Positions 7,771 to 16,000 of a stretch of DNA of 33,549 bases are shown in pieces (within the stretch, counting starts at the first letter, position 1; each line of letters starts with the position of its first letter). The translations under genes and the position numbers were made by a program. A model generated the notes under the pieces. It did no database searches and was not told the DNA's origin. It was given only the letters and a program-made list of their open reading frames with translations. Source of the stretch: Nitrospinota bacterium (GTDB taxonomy: Bacteria > Nitrospinota > Nitrospinia > UBA9942); the NCBI GenBank assembly GCA_016194325.1, contig JACQBS010000163.1, forward strand, positions 1-33,549. The letters run 5' to 3'.

Positions 7771-8370
7771 ATGGGCATGGAAAAAAGTATTAGTGAATTG
7801 ATAATGGAGTATTTTGAGAAACATCCGAACGAGGACTTAGAACACGGTCCAGTTGTGGACTGGGTTACAAAGCAATACCTTAAAAATCATCCTGAACCAC
7901 CAAGAGACCCGTGGAGGGCTATTCGTAATCTTTATGAAAGGGGGAAGTTGATTCAGGTTAAGAAGAGTGTATATCGTTATGATCCTAACCGCATAAGAGA
8001 AATTGAGTTATTTGACTTCCCTGCTGATATAAAAGAAAAAATTTTTGAGCGTGATGGCTATAAATGTGTTGTTTGTGGTAAAGGTAAAGCAGACGGTATT
8101 GAAATACATGCAGACCATATAAAGCCTAAAAATAAAGGTGGAGATAACTCTATTGATAATGGACAGACTTTATGCACACAACACAATAATATAAAAAAGA
8201 ATTATTCGCAGACTGAGGCAGGTAAAAGATATTTTATCAAATTATATAAAAGGGCAATAGCTATAAATGATAAACGGATGATTGATTTTTGCAAGTGTAT
8301 TTTTGAATGCTATGATTTTCATGGAATAAATGGACATATTCAAAGACCAAATGGGAAAAATAATCTTTGA
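7771..8370 (+). CDS. HNH restriction endonuclease with N-terminal winged-helix-like domain
   Basis: Probable partner nuclease of the upstream methyltransferase, 199 aa. The N-terminal third (about 1-75) looks like a small helical/winged-helix domain (DPWRAIRNLYERGKLIQV, KSVYRYDP). The HNH domain spans about 90-160: CVVCGKG (Cys99, Cys102), EIHADHIKPKNKGG (Asp115, His116), DNGQTLCTQHN (Cys135, His138, Asn139). Catalytic and zinc residues are complete. The start codon follows the methyltransferase stop by 2 bp, so translation is probably coupled. It shares its HNH region with the short protein at 6145-6570. Whether it cuts at a defined site is inferred from context. Confidence 0.78.
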   Translation: MGMEKSISELIMEYFEKHPNEDLEHGPVVDWVTKQYLKNHPEPPRDPWRAIRNLYERGKLIQVKKSVYRYDPNRIREIELFDFPADIKEKIFERDGYKCVVCGKGKADGIEIHADHIKPKNKGGDNSIDNGQTLCTQHNNIKKNYSQTEAGKRYFIKLYKRAIAINDKRMIDFCKCIFECYDFHGINGHIQRPNGKNNL

Positions 8371-8385
8371 TAGGAGATGTCATAA

Positions 8386-8688
8386 ATGAAACCATCAACT
8401 TTATTAAAAAGAGCAGGTATAAAACCTAATAAACCAGTTCTTTTAATTACAGCGGAAGAATCACTGGAAAATCTTTTGGAAGCAATCGAAGAATATTGCC
8501 CTAATTTGGAAATAAATAAAATGACAAAGAAAGATATAGAGGTTTTACTTGATGATTATGCTAATTGTATCATAAATTACCATCCTGAAAACTGTCATCA
8601 AGAAAGGGCAGCACTTTTAGAAAACTTTGATATGCTAAAAAAATATGGCATAACCTCTGATGATTATAATCAATTGGACTTTTGTTAG
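8386..8688 (+). CDS. Small hypothetical protein of the HNH R-M operon
   Basis: A 100-aa acidic, soluble, mostly helical protein that I do not recognise. It begins MKPSTLLKRAGIKPNKPVLL and has an HPENCHQERAALLENF segment. AGGAG lies about 9 nt before the ATG, and the gene starts 15 bp after the HNH endonuclease, so co-expression is likely. Possible roles in that setting include a controller or accessory subunit, but no DNA-binding motif is evident. Confidence 0.65.
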   Translation: MKPSTLLKRAGIKPNKPVLLITAEESLENLLEAIEEYCPNLEINKMTKKDIEVLLDDYANCIINYHPENCHQERAALLENFDMLKKYGITSDDYNQLDFC

Positions 8689-9019
8689 AAGGTAAATGCT
8701 ATTAGATGTAATTTGTGTTATTAGACGGAATCAGACCTCTAATACAGGACTCTGGCATAAACTGGCAAGAGAGTTTAATTTTTATCTAAGAGGCTTCAAG
8801 TATCTTTTTATAATGAGGAAAAAGGGATAAAGAATCGAAAACTGATGAAAAAAAAGACGAACCTCCTTATCTATACTCAGCATTACCTTGAAGATATTAA
8901 GGTTCGCAACACAAATTTTGAATAATTTTGGACAGGAAATTTTGAACAGGAAATTTACGCTTTACACAGGTTACATATTGTGATACTTTTATCTTGAGAA
9001 AATAATTATGGAGGCACTT
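8689..9019 (+). other. Gene-poor interval with possible broken small reading frames
   Basis: The interval holds a 44-codon frame (8696-8830, MLLDVICVIRR... to MRKKG) and, in another frame, a tail reading SKRLQVSFYNEEKGIKNRK and ending VRNTNFE at about 8925. They abut as if one gene had been frameshifted, but neither half matches a family I know. A near-duplicate GGACAGGAAATTT/GAACAGGAAATTT follows at about 8931-8957. The first frame has only a weak AAGG before its ATG. Confidence 0.3.
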
Positions 9020-9505
9020 ATGACAGAGCCTGCATGTGAATTCCCTGCATATAATTCTACCAATGATGAGATTAAGGAGATACTGACTAATTATAAGACT
9101 ATTGCAGTTGTTGGTATCTCCAATAAGCCTGACAGGGACAGTTTCCGCGTAGCATCATTTCTGAAAGAAAAGGGCTATAAGGTAATCCCTGTAAACCCAA
9201 ACTATGATACAGTCCTTGGAGAGAAGTGTTATCCATCTTTGAGCAGTATCCCTTTCCCTATAGATATAGTGGATGTATTCCGCAAGCCTGATGCTGTCCC
9301 TCCAATTGCAGACGAGGCAATCAAGATAGGTGCAAAGGTGGTATGGATGCAGATAGGCGTTGTAAATAATCAGGCAGCAGAAAAGTTAATAAAAAATAAG
9401 ATAAAGGTTGTTATGAATAAGTGCATGATGATTGAATACAATACACAATTCCCCGAAGATTTCCCCCAAATTACAGATGAGTTCTGCGAGGCATTTGAAG
9501 AATAA
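9020..9505 (+). CDS. CoA-binding domain protein (YccU-like)
   Basis: Cytoplasmic 161-aa protein of the CoA_binding_2 family, a stand-alone Rossmann fold related to the N-terminal domain of acyl-CoA synthetases (NDP-forming). Family features are TIAVVGISNKPDRDSFRVA (nucleotide-binding loop), FLKEKGYKVIPVNP, VDVFRKPDAVP, VVWMQIGV and MNKCMMIEY. The physiological ligand is not established for most members. The ATG at 9020 is chosen because GGAGG lies 5 nt before it, whereas the ATG at 9008 overlaps that site. Apparently monocistronic. Confidence 0.88.
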   Translation: MTEPACEFPAYNSTNDEIKEILTNYKTIAVVGISNKPDRDSFRVASFLKEKGYKVIPVNPNYDTVLGEKCYPSLSSIPFPIDIVDVFRKPDAVPPIADEAIKIGAKVVWMQIGVVNNQAAEKLIKNKIKVVMNKCMMIEYNTQFPEDFPQITDEFCEAFEE

Positions 9506-9557
9506 AACATACCCCCCTTAATCTCATAATTTTTTGATACAAGGAAAATATAAAATC

Positions 9558-9592
9558 TTTTCACCGCAAAGGCACAAAGACGCAAAGGACAA
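9558..9592. repeat. CGCAAAG-type short repeat
   Basis: CACCGCAAAGGCACAAAGAC followed by GCAAAGG repeats a 7- to 8-bp CRCAAAG unit. It directly precedes the palindrome at 9605, so it belongs to the same class of short-unit intergenic repeats. Confidence 0.55.
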
Positions 9593-9604
9593 AAACTTAA
9601 TGAA

Positions 9605-9699
9605 ACCACAGATGGGCACAGATTAACACAGATAAAAATTTCTTTTAAAAATCTTTTACATCTGCGTCTATCTGCGGTTGCTTTTATATTTTCCTATAC
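9605..9699. repeat. Intergenic palindrome (CACAGAT arms) with conserved tail, second copy
   Basis: The left arm ACCACAGATGGGCACAGAT (from 9605) opposes the right arm ATCTGCGTCTATCTGCGGT (to 9678), with a core AAATTTCTTTTAAAAATCTTT. The tail TTGCTTTTATATTTTCCTATA is nearly the same as at 5367. It stops right beside the attC-like site at 9707, whose 3' core half seems to be missing, so the element may have replaced it. Confidence 0.75.
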
Positions 9700-9706
9700 A
9701 TGAACA

Positions 9707-9746
9707 ATGAATTAAGCGGCTTGTCCGCTGCAACTGATGGTTGGGC
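9707..9746 (-). other. attC-like site (integron cassette recombination site), 3' end lost
   Basis: On the minus strand the site starts GCCCAAC (9740-9746), a match to the R'' core RYYYAAC. It continues with GTTGCAGCGGAC, a 5-bp stem AGCGG/CCGCT around a short loop, and CCGCTTAATTCA, the typical L' half. The expected GTTRRRY core at the end is absent, and the repeat element begins there. The R'' core GCCCAAC is the exact complement of GTTGGGC at the far end of the restriction-modification unit (11705-11711), as it must be if both come from one circular cassette. The site lies about 55 bp after the endonuclease stop codon. Confidence 0.6.
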
Positions 9747-9801
9747 GATCAGATTTCTTGATCACTTCTGTTAGCCTTTGGTTTATAAATTCTCTTGTAT
9801 G

Positions 9802-10605
9802 CTATCCTAACTGATTTAAGATGCCTATGGATGTATTTGCAATATCCATCATAATCTTCCGCATTTCATCCTCTTTCCAAGGTTCGCATCTGGCATATAT
9901 GGAAGCGGCTTGAAGCATTATGGACGAGTTCTTATGACCTATAAAAATATTCTTGCAGTAATTACAATTAATCTGCATGCAATAATTCGCTGCCGTTACT
10001 CTGTCAATTCTGTTCATTGCACCTGAGTCATGTCTAATTTCCACGAAAGAACCGTCGGGTTTAAATACCTGAACTGTTTTGGTTGCAAAGTTAGAGCCTT
10101 GCAAGAATACTGCATACGGGAAATGATATTCGTCGAGCATAAAGTTTCTGATTTCATTAATGTTCTTGTACACTCTTTCAATAGCGTTCCCTGCTACCAT
10201 TAATTCTTGATCTTTGTTCTTCCCGACAAGTACGCCCGCCTTAATATTTTCAGCATCTTTTCCTTGAAACTTTGCTTCGCTAACTAAAACTACCCTCCAT
10301 TGTTTATCTTTGTCTTGGACCTCGATAATCCCTCCATCAGGTTTGATTTTTGACTCTTTTACGAAGAGAGTTTCTCCTAATCGCTTGTCAATTGAGTTTA
10401 GCTTCTCATTTATTTCCTGTTTGCTGATCGTTTGCCTGAATCTGAATTGGTACTTCTGATATTCTTGCTTAAGTTTCTCAAATACACTCGCACTTGCACG
10501 ACCAACAGACTGATCGTGTACCTGAGCATCTTCGCCAAAGATGCCGCTTGCGCCTCCCGAGGATATGTGCTGCTTGGTTAGCCGCCTTGTTTGTCCTTTA
10601 CTCAT
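9802..10605 (-). CDS. EcoRI/RsrI-type restriction endonuclease (predicted GAATTC)
   Basis: Type II endonuclease of 267 aa, close to EcoRI (277 aa). Comparison with EcoRI as I remember it shows long matching blocks: RLTKQH, IKPDGGIIEV, WRVVLVSEAK, QGKD, VAGNAIER, NFMLDEYHFPY, GSNFATK, DRVTAANY and SIMLQAASIY. Catalytic Asp90, Glu110 and Lys112 align with EcoRI D91, E111, K113. The recognition segment AGNAIER keeps the residues equivalent to Asn141, Ala142, Glu144 and Arg145, so GAATTC specificity is predicted. The start MSKGQTRRL is chosen to match the EcoRI N terminus; it overlaps the methyltransferase stop by 8 bp (ATGAGTAA), implying translational coupling. A start six codons upstream is possible. 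Confidence 0.92.
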   Translation of the reverse strand: MSKGQTRRLTKQHISSGGASGIFGEDAQVHDQSVGRASASVFEKLKQEYQKYQFRFRQTISKQEINEKLNSIDKRLGETLFVKESKIKPDGGIIEVQDKDKQWRVVLVSEAKFQGKDAENIKAGVLVGKNKDQELMVAGNAIERVYKNINEIRNFMLDEYHFPYAVFLQGSNFATKTVQVFKPDGSFVEIRHDSGAMNRIDRVTAANYCMQINCNYCKNIFIGHKNSSIMLQAASIYARCEPWKEDEMRKIMMDIANTSIGILNQLG

Positions 10606-11581
10606 TGCGATAGTCCTTGACAATGGAATTTTGCGGAAGTTGTTGATTCACCAAAGCAATTTCTTCAAGTACGGTATCAATGTTGGTGTCTTTCATCAGA
10701 CTATATTCGGGCAGAAACAAATTCGATTTAATCTGCCTAATGTGTTTGTCTAAATAACCGTACAGTTTATTATCTGAATCTACTAAGAGTGAATGCCGAC
10801 GCTCTTCTATGCAAACACGCCCTGTTGTTCCAGAACCGGCAAAAAAATCAAGGACTATCGAACCTTCAAACGACAGAGCTTTAACAAAACGCCGGATAAG
10901 TTCGACTGGCTTTTGCGTTAGATGGCCAACCCTCTCTGTCGAATTGCCATTTAGCCTCCCTATTTCCCAAACATTTGTAGGGTTTTTCCCCTTGTCAATA
11001 CTTTCGGGATTGAGACGCTTGTCTTTTTTGTACATCTCTTTTGTCGCCTCATCAAATGGCACCCTAACAGAGTCCAGATCGAAATAGTATTTCTTCGTTT
11101 TGGAAAGCCAAACTGCTTCTTCATGCCTGTTGGCAAAAAAACGATGTGCACTCATGCCGTTCTTGTAGTACCAAATGACAAGATTGACAAATCGTAAAGC
11201 TGTTTCATGGCGAGTATAATGGAGGACTTCAAGGAGATCTCCCTTCTTTAAATCTTGATATTGAAAGCCCCCAAAAATAACACAGTTACCTGAATCAGAT
11301 AACACACGACAGATTTGATCCAACCACCCTTTTGCCCAATCGAGATAGTTATGAAAACTATCCCAGTTGTCTAAGTCAAGATTATATGGCGGGTCTATCA
11401 AAATTAATTGGACTGATGAATTAGGTAATGCCTTCAAAAAGTCAACTGCATCTTGAATAAAGACACCATGAACCGTGTGTGGCGATGCAATTCCCGTGAT
11501 CGTTGAACTATGCAAAGCCCCATTCTTTTTCAATTGATTTATTGCCATGTGTCCACTATTGAAATGTGATTTATTGGCCAT
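10598..11581 (-). CDS. RsrI-type adenine-N6 DNA methyltransferase, beta class
   Basis: Protects GAATTC sites against the adjacent endonuclease; predicted to methylate an adenine of GAATTC. The 327-aa protein matches M.RsrI as I recall it over nearly its whole length: MANKSHFNSGH, VQLILIDPPYNL (motif IV, 63-68), IFGGFQYQ, NGMSAHRFFANRHEE, KKDKRLNPES, NPTNVW, RLNGNSTERVGH, TQKP and DFFAGSGTTG (SAM loop, 245-254). M.EcoRI itself is a different type, so the pair is RsrI-like rather than EcoRI-like in its methylase. The ATG at 11581 has AAAGGAAC upstream and matches the family N terminus. The methylase comes first in the operon, so protection precedes cutting. Confidence 0.92.
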   Translation of the reverse strand: MANKSHFNSGHMAINQLKKNGALHSSTITGIASPHTVHGVFIQDAVDFLKALPNSSVQLILIDPPYNLDLDNWDSFHNYLDWAKGWLDQICRVLSDSGNCVIFGGFQYQDLKKGDLLEVLHYTRHETALRFVNLVIWYYKNGMSAHRFFANRHEEAVWLSKTKKYYFDLDSVRVPFDEATKEMYKKDKRLNPESIDKGKNPTNVWEIGRLNGNSTERVGHLTQKPVELIRRFVKALSFEGSIVLDFFAGSGTTGRVCIEERRHSLLVDSDNKLYGYLDKHIRQIKSNLFLPEYSLMKDTNIDTVLEEIALVNQQLPQNSIVKDYRNE

Positions 11582-11704
11582 ATATTGTTCCTTTACTTCG
11601 CAATGGTTGTTGACTGTATCAGTTTCTTCGCTCTGCCATTCTTGATTGCATTCACCGTTCTCACTGTACCATCGACATAAACATTTTAAAACAAAACTAT
11701 TGTA

Positions 11705-11832
11705 GCCCAACGCGGGGCTGAGCCATGACCCGTAGGGTCATGGGTTTCGTGCCCCTGGTTCTCCCGAGCGAAGCGAAGGGATGGGGCACCATGGCTCAGC
11801 CCCGCGTTCTCCCTCGCGGAGCGAGGGAGAAC
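11705..11832. repeat. 128-bp GC-rich palindromic element, copy 1
   Basis: This copy and 12381-12508 are both 128 bp and by eye differ at only two positions, in the same orientation. The structure is a 19-bp terminal inverted repeat (AACGCGGGGCTGAGCCATG against its complement) enclosing nested hairpins: ATGACCC/GGGTCAT, GTGCCCC/GGGGCAC, and a perfect outer hairpin GTTCTCCCTCGC/GCGAGGGAGAAC. GC content is far above the surroundings. It has no coding capacity and looks like a MITE-type element. Its ends touch the attC core at 11705-11711 and the attC stem at 11833. Confidence 0.85.
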
Positions 11833-11889
11833 GTTCAAATTGAGGGGCTGCGCGCTTTTGCGCAGTCCCTCTCGAATGCAGGGTTAGAC
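11833..11889 (-). other. attC-like site of the NTF2-like cassette, split by the 128-bp element
   Basis: On the minus strand the site opens GTCTAAC (11883-11889; R'' core RYYYAAC) a few bp after the NTF2-like stop codon. A stem GAGGGACTGCGC / GCGCAGCCCCTC (11842-11871) follows, then TTTGAAC. The expected GTTRRRY core (GTTGGGC, complement of 11705-11711) is present, but only after the 128-bp element. Removing that element would join GAAC to GTTGGGC and restore a normal attC of roughly 65 bp. Confidence 0.65.
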
Positions 11890-11891
11890 AA

Positions 11892-12362
11892 TTAAGGCTT
11901 CTTACCCAAGACAGCCGACTGATACCTAGCCAACAACTGCGGGTCTTCGATTGAGCCGTGATGGTGGACTTGCCTCCAGCGACCATCAATTTTCTGGAAA
12001 ATTCGGCTAGTGCGGATGGCAAGCGTTATTTCTTCGACACCCAAGCGGAAATATCCCCGCTCCCTTCCTACAGCGTAAAACATCTCCGTTGTTTCGTGGA
12101 TGGTGTAGTCGAAATACTCGACGTAGACTTCCGCAGGGCCGCTGAAAATACGCTCATAAACTGGCCGTATCTCAGACCAGCCGCGCTTGATGCCACCCAG
12201 AGGGTTGTCCATTGCAATTTCGTCTGACTGCGCCCAATTTTCCGACATCATTTGCATATTGCCAGAGTTGAAAGCACAGTAGAATTGAACGAGTGCTTGA
12301 TACGGGGAAAGCAAATCCCCTTGTTTTTCCTTGCCTGTAATTGCTTCCCGAACTGGGTGCAT
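11892..12362 (-). CDS. NTF2-like (SnoaL/DUF4440-type) protein, integron-cassette gene
   Basis: Small cytoplasmic protein of 156 aa in the NTF2-like superfamily. Seen features are YQALVQFYCAFNSGNMQMM, the WAQSDEIAMDNPLGG segment, W.EI.PVYERIFSG, FDYTIHE, SRIFQKIDGRWRQVHHHG and a short C-terminal tail. Members are cone-shaped alpha+beta barrels used as enzymes or binding modules; nothing here fixes a substrate. The ATG at 12362 is chosen over upstream in-frame starts because AGAGGAAA precedes it. It is more GC-rich than the neighbouring genes, is flanked by two copies of a 128-bp element, and is followed by an attC-like site, all pointing to acquisition as a gene cassette. Confidence 0.8.
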   Translation of the reverse strand: MHPVREAITGKEKQGDLLSPYQALVQFYCAFNSGNMQMMSENWAQSDEIAMDNPLGGIKRGWSEIRPVYERIFSGPAEVYVEYFDYTIHETTEMFYAVGRERGYFRLGVEEITLAIRTSRIFQKIDGRWRQVHHHGSIEDPQLLARYQSAVLGKKP

Positions 12363-12380
12363 GTATTTCCTCTTTCTGTT

Positions 12381-12508
12381 GCCCAATGCGGGGCTGAGCC
12401 ATGACCCGTAGGGTCATTGGTTTCGTGCCCCTGGTTCTCCCGAGCGAAGCGAAGGGATGGGGCACCATGGCTCAGCCCCGCGTTCTCCCTCGCGGAGCGA
12501 GGGAGAAC
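12381..12508. repeat. 128-bp GC-rich palindromic element, copy 2
   Basis: Second copy of the element at 11705-11832, same orientation, starting GCCCAAT instead of GCCCAAC and with one more base change (CATTGG for CATGGG). It lies just upstream of the NTF2-like gene, so the gene sits between direct copies 548 bp apart. The near identity implies recent duplication, recent insertion or gene conversion. Confidence 0.85.
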
Positions 12509-12601
12509 CAGTTATTATCTGAACGGTAGCATAACTTTGAACATGTAGGCAATAAAAAAATGGCATTGGTGTTATCTGATGAATTTTATTAGCCTTTCTC
12601 A

Positions 12602-12633
12602 GGGACTAATATTCAAAATTGAATGTTAGTCCC
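12602..12633. terminator. Strong hairpin GGGACTAA...TTAGTCCC
   Basis: GGGACTAATATTCAA and its complement TTGAATGTTAGTCCC form a 15-bp stem with one G-U pair around a two-base loop, followed by TTTC. It could be a terminator at the edge of the imported island. Alternatively it is an end of a mobile element. Confidence 0.45.
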
Positions 12634-12761
12634 TTTCGGAGGTGAAAAGGAGACGCCCATTAAAGTCCTGTGGAGTGATTGTTTATGGCTTTAATAATTT
12701 CAAGAGCAGTTAATTTTTCCTTCATCTTTATTATCCTCCTTCTTTATTGGTTATACCATAA

Positions 12762-12904
12762 CAAAGACTTAATTAGACAGGATAAAAAAGGATTGCATCC
12801 TGAGCTTGTCGAAGGATTAATTTTTAAATATTTTTTATCCTGTTTTATTCCTTCGACTTCGCTCAGGACAAGCTCTGTATATCCTGTCTAAAATCATGTC
12901 TTTG
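12762..12904. repeat. Composite palindrome with GACAGGATA arms and CTTCGACTTCGCTCAGGA core
   Basis: The outer arms CAAAGACTTAATTAGACAGG (from 12762) and the complementary TATCCTGTCTAAAATCATG with CTTTG (to 12904) enclose inverted copies of the CCTGAGCTTGTCGAAGGA / TCCTTCGACTTCGCTCAGGA repeat. The AT-rich centre resembles the cores of the other intergenic palindromes in the window. Confidence 0.7.
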
Positions 12905-12972
12905 TCCTAAGGCAAAAACACAATATATTGTATTTATTAAAATTATTTTATACAACAAATTGTATTTTCCTC

Positions 12973-13001
12973 TTTACATAGAAATTATATTGTGGTATTT
13001 T
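12973..13001 (+). promoter_or_regulatory. Promoter of smc
   Basis: TTTACA (12973-12978), a 17-bp spacer, then TATTTT (12996-13001). This sits about 60 bp before the smc start codon, which has GGAGG 8 to 9 nt upstream of its ATG. Confidence 0.55.
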
Positions 13002-13061
13002 ATTTAGAAAATTTTTAGCTATTAGCCGATGGCGATCAGCTAATTAGGGAGGTTAAATAAT

Positions 13062-16000
13062 ATGTATTTTAAGTCTCTTGAGATGATAGGGTTTAAGTCA
13101 TTTGTTGATGAAACCAAAGTTGAGTTTGAGCCCGGGATAACTGCAATTGTAGGACCTAATGGCTGCGGCAAGAGTAATATATCGGATGCAATAAGATGGG
13201 TGCTTGGTGAACAGAGTTCAAAAGTGCTCCGCGGAAACAAGATGGATGATTTTATATTCAACGGAAGCGAAGGGAGAAAGCCTCTCAATATGGCAGAGGT
13301 CTCCCTCACAGTTACAAATCTGAAAGGTGCCGTGACATCCCCTGAACTTTCTCCATATGAAGAGATTACAGTGTCAAGGAAGCTCTTCAGGTCGGGGGAG
13401 AGTGAGTATTATATAAATAAAACCCCATGCAGGCTAAAGGATATTGTAGATGTATTCCTTGATACAGGTCTAAATACAAGGGGATTTTCTATGATGGAGC
13501 AGGGGCAGATAAATAAGATTATAAATTCAAAGCCTGATGACAGGAGATTTATAATTGAAGAGGCTGCAGGGGTCATGAAATATAAGCATAGGAGAAATGC
13601 AGCAATACAGAAGCTTGAGTCCTCACAACAAAACTTACTCAGAATTGGTGATATAGTCGGGGAACTTGAGAGACAGATGAATTCATTAAAGAGGCAGGCA
13701 AACAAGGCTGAGAGATACAAAAAATACAAGGGGGAGATGAGGGAGCTCGGTATCAGGCTTCTAAGTGTGGAGCTAAAGAAAGAAATAGATGCCTTGAATA
13801 ACGTTGACACTGAATATAACAGTTATAAAGAAAAAGAGATAGAGTCATCGGCAAGGGCATCTTCATCAAAGAACAGGCTGGAAAGCCTGAGAACTGAATT
13901 GGCTGTTGAAGAAAAGGGATTGTCGGAGCTGAGGCAGGAGGAGTTTGAGCTGGGAAGCCGTGTAGAGCGGGATGAGGAGCGCCTTTCTCTGGCGAAAGGG
14001 CAGATTGAGGACCTGACCAATGACGATATAAGGGCAGTAGAGGAGGTAGAGGAATTAAAAGGGGAGATTGATAATCTTGAGGGGCAGTATAACAATATAA
14101 AGAGCGACATGGAGAGTATCCAGATTAAGGTAGATGAACAAAAAAGGCTCTACAGTGAGAGAGAAAACCGCCTTATAGAAATGAATAAGGAGCATAAGGA
14201 AAAGCAGTCAAATCTTGAACAGATAGATACTGAAGTCATAAAGATTATTGGAGAAATCTCTCAGAATAAAAATACACTTACATCCCTTGAGACCCGTTTG
14301 GATTTCATACAAAAGAGGAAGGAAAGGGTATCAATAGAAAAAACAGAGACGGAAGGCAATATCAAAAATTTAAATATAACCCTTGAAGATGCTGTAAAGA
14401 AGCTGTCTGAGGCAAGAGAAAGGATGGATGGATTTAAAAAGAATAAGGAAGAGTTAATTGGGCATTTGATTAAGTTAAAGGAATCATTGAGAACCCATGA
14501 GGAGAGGGCATCAGAAATAAAGGAAAGACTCGGGACCCGCCTTTCAGTTCTTAAATCTTTTGAAGAGCTCCAGAAAAATTTTGAGGGTTATGAAGAGGGT
14601 GTAAGGTCTGTAATGAAATCAAGGGAGAGCGGTAGTTTGAATGGAGTTCATGGTGTGCTGGTGGATTTTATTGAGACATCGCCGGAGTTTGAAACAGCCA
14701 TTGAGTCGGTTTTGAGTGACAGACTTCAGGGTGTTGTGGTTGAGAGCCATGATGAAGGCGTAAAAGGGGTAGAGCATTTAAAATCTCAATTGGCAGGGAG
14801 GGCACAATTTATACCCCTTAATTTAAAGTTTCATGCAAAGGCAGGCGGGGAGGGGGTAAGCAGTCAGGGGAGAAGGGCAATTGAGGTTGTAAGATGCAAC
14901 GAAAAATATAAAGGTATTTTGGAGTGTCTGCTCGGAGATGTATTGATTGTAAATGACATAGAGGGTGCCGTTAATATATGGAGAAACAATGGGAATTCTT
15001 ATACCATAGTTACGTTGAACGGAGAGGTAATAGACCCTCACGGCTCTATTACAGGAGGAAGCAAAAAGGGAAGCGAACAGGGATTGATGCAGAGAAAGAG
15101 GCAGATAGCTGAAATAAATATTGAGATAGAGAGTTTAAAGGCTGAATTTGATTCAGCAAGTAAGGAAAGGGATAGCGTAAAGTCAGAGATAGAATCACTT
15201 GAATCAAAGATTGCAGGGCTTGAAAGCTCTATAAGGGAAGAGGAGTTCAAGCTGATAGGTGAAGAGAATGGGTTGACAAGAATCAGGGATGAGATAGAGA
15301 GGTTTAAGAAAAAGATAGATACAATAGATTATGAGACAAGAGGTTTTGACATTGAGATAGGAGAGATTACCGCCGAGTCGGGCAAATACAAGGATGAGAT
15401 TCTAAAGAAAGAGGAGGAACACGGCAAGATAACGGCACAGAGTAACAGTATAAAAGAGGATATGAAGTCATTGAGGGAAAATCTTGATGTCCTTATAGAT
15501 GATACAAACAGGTTGAAGGTAGACCTTACAGCCCTAAATGGCAAGCTGGATAGCCACAAGAGAGAGATTGAGAGGATAGTAAGGGGTATAGAAGATTTAA
15601 ATTTAAGGATTGAGAAAAGAGAAGAGGATAGGGTTGAGATATCTGGCAAGAAAAAAGAGATAGAAAATTCCATAAAGAGAATGGAGGATGAGGTTTATCA
15701 GGTATCTTTAAAGAGGGATGAGAAAAAGAAGGAAATAAATGTGAGAGAGGAGTCCCTTAAGGAGAAAAATGAAAGCCTGAAGGCTATTGAAGAGGAAGTA
15801 AAAGTAATAGAGGCAGAACTGGAGGGCTTAAGAGATACTTTAAATAATCTGGGGATGAAAAAGGCTGAACTTAATCTGCGGATTGAAAATTTAAGGAGAA
15901 GGGCTGTAGAAGAATACAACATAAAAGAAAATGAAATCCCGGAGGTTACAGTTGAAGAGGTGAATTTTGAAGAGGTAAACACCCGTTTGGAATTTTTGAG

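Larger units (their letters stand above)
12509..13061. other. Gene-free interval before smc
   Basis: About 550 bp with no convincing gene. It contains a strong hairpin (12602-12633), a composite palindrome (12762-12904) and the smc promoter and ribosome binding site. A 70-codon frame at 12679-12891 is mostly made of repeat sequence and is not called. Confidence 0.6.

Noticed and set aside
9563..9678. Possible CRISPR array from regularly repeated short motifs
   Set aside because: The units are 7 to 10 bp, arranged as a palindrome without unique spacers of constant length, and no cas gene is present.
11738..12022. Minus-strand 94-codon frame reading through the 128-bp element
   Set aside because: It is the out-of-frame shadow of the NTF2-like gene plus palindromic DNA; no family resemblance or ribosome binding site.
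12530..12560. A further attC half (GCATAAC / GTTCAAA) upstream of the second 128-bp element
   Set aside because: Only a loose core match and no L''/L' stem could be found, so a third attC is not supported.
12679..12891. 70-codon frame with a hydrophobic N terminus
   Set aside because: The second half is encoded by dispersed repeat sequence (HPELVEG- and STSLRTSS-type peptides) and there is no ribosome binding site, so it is most likely a chance frame over a palindromic element.
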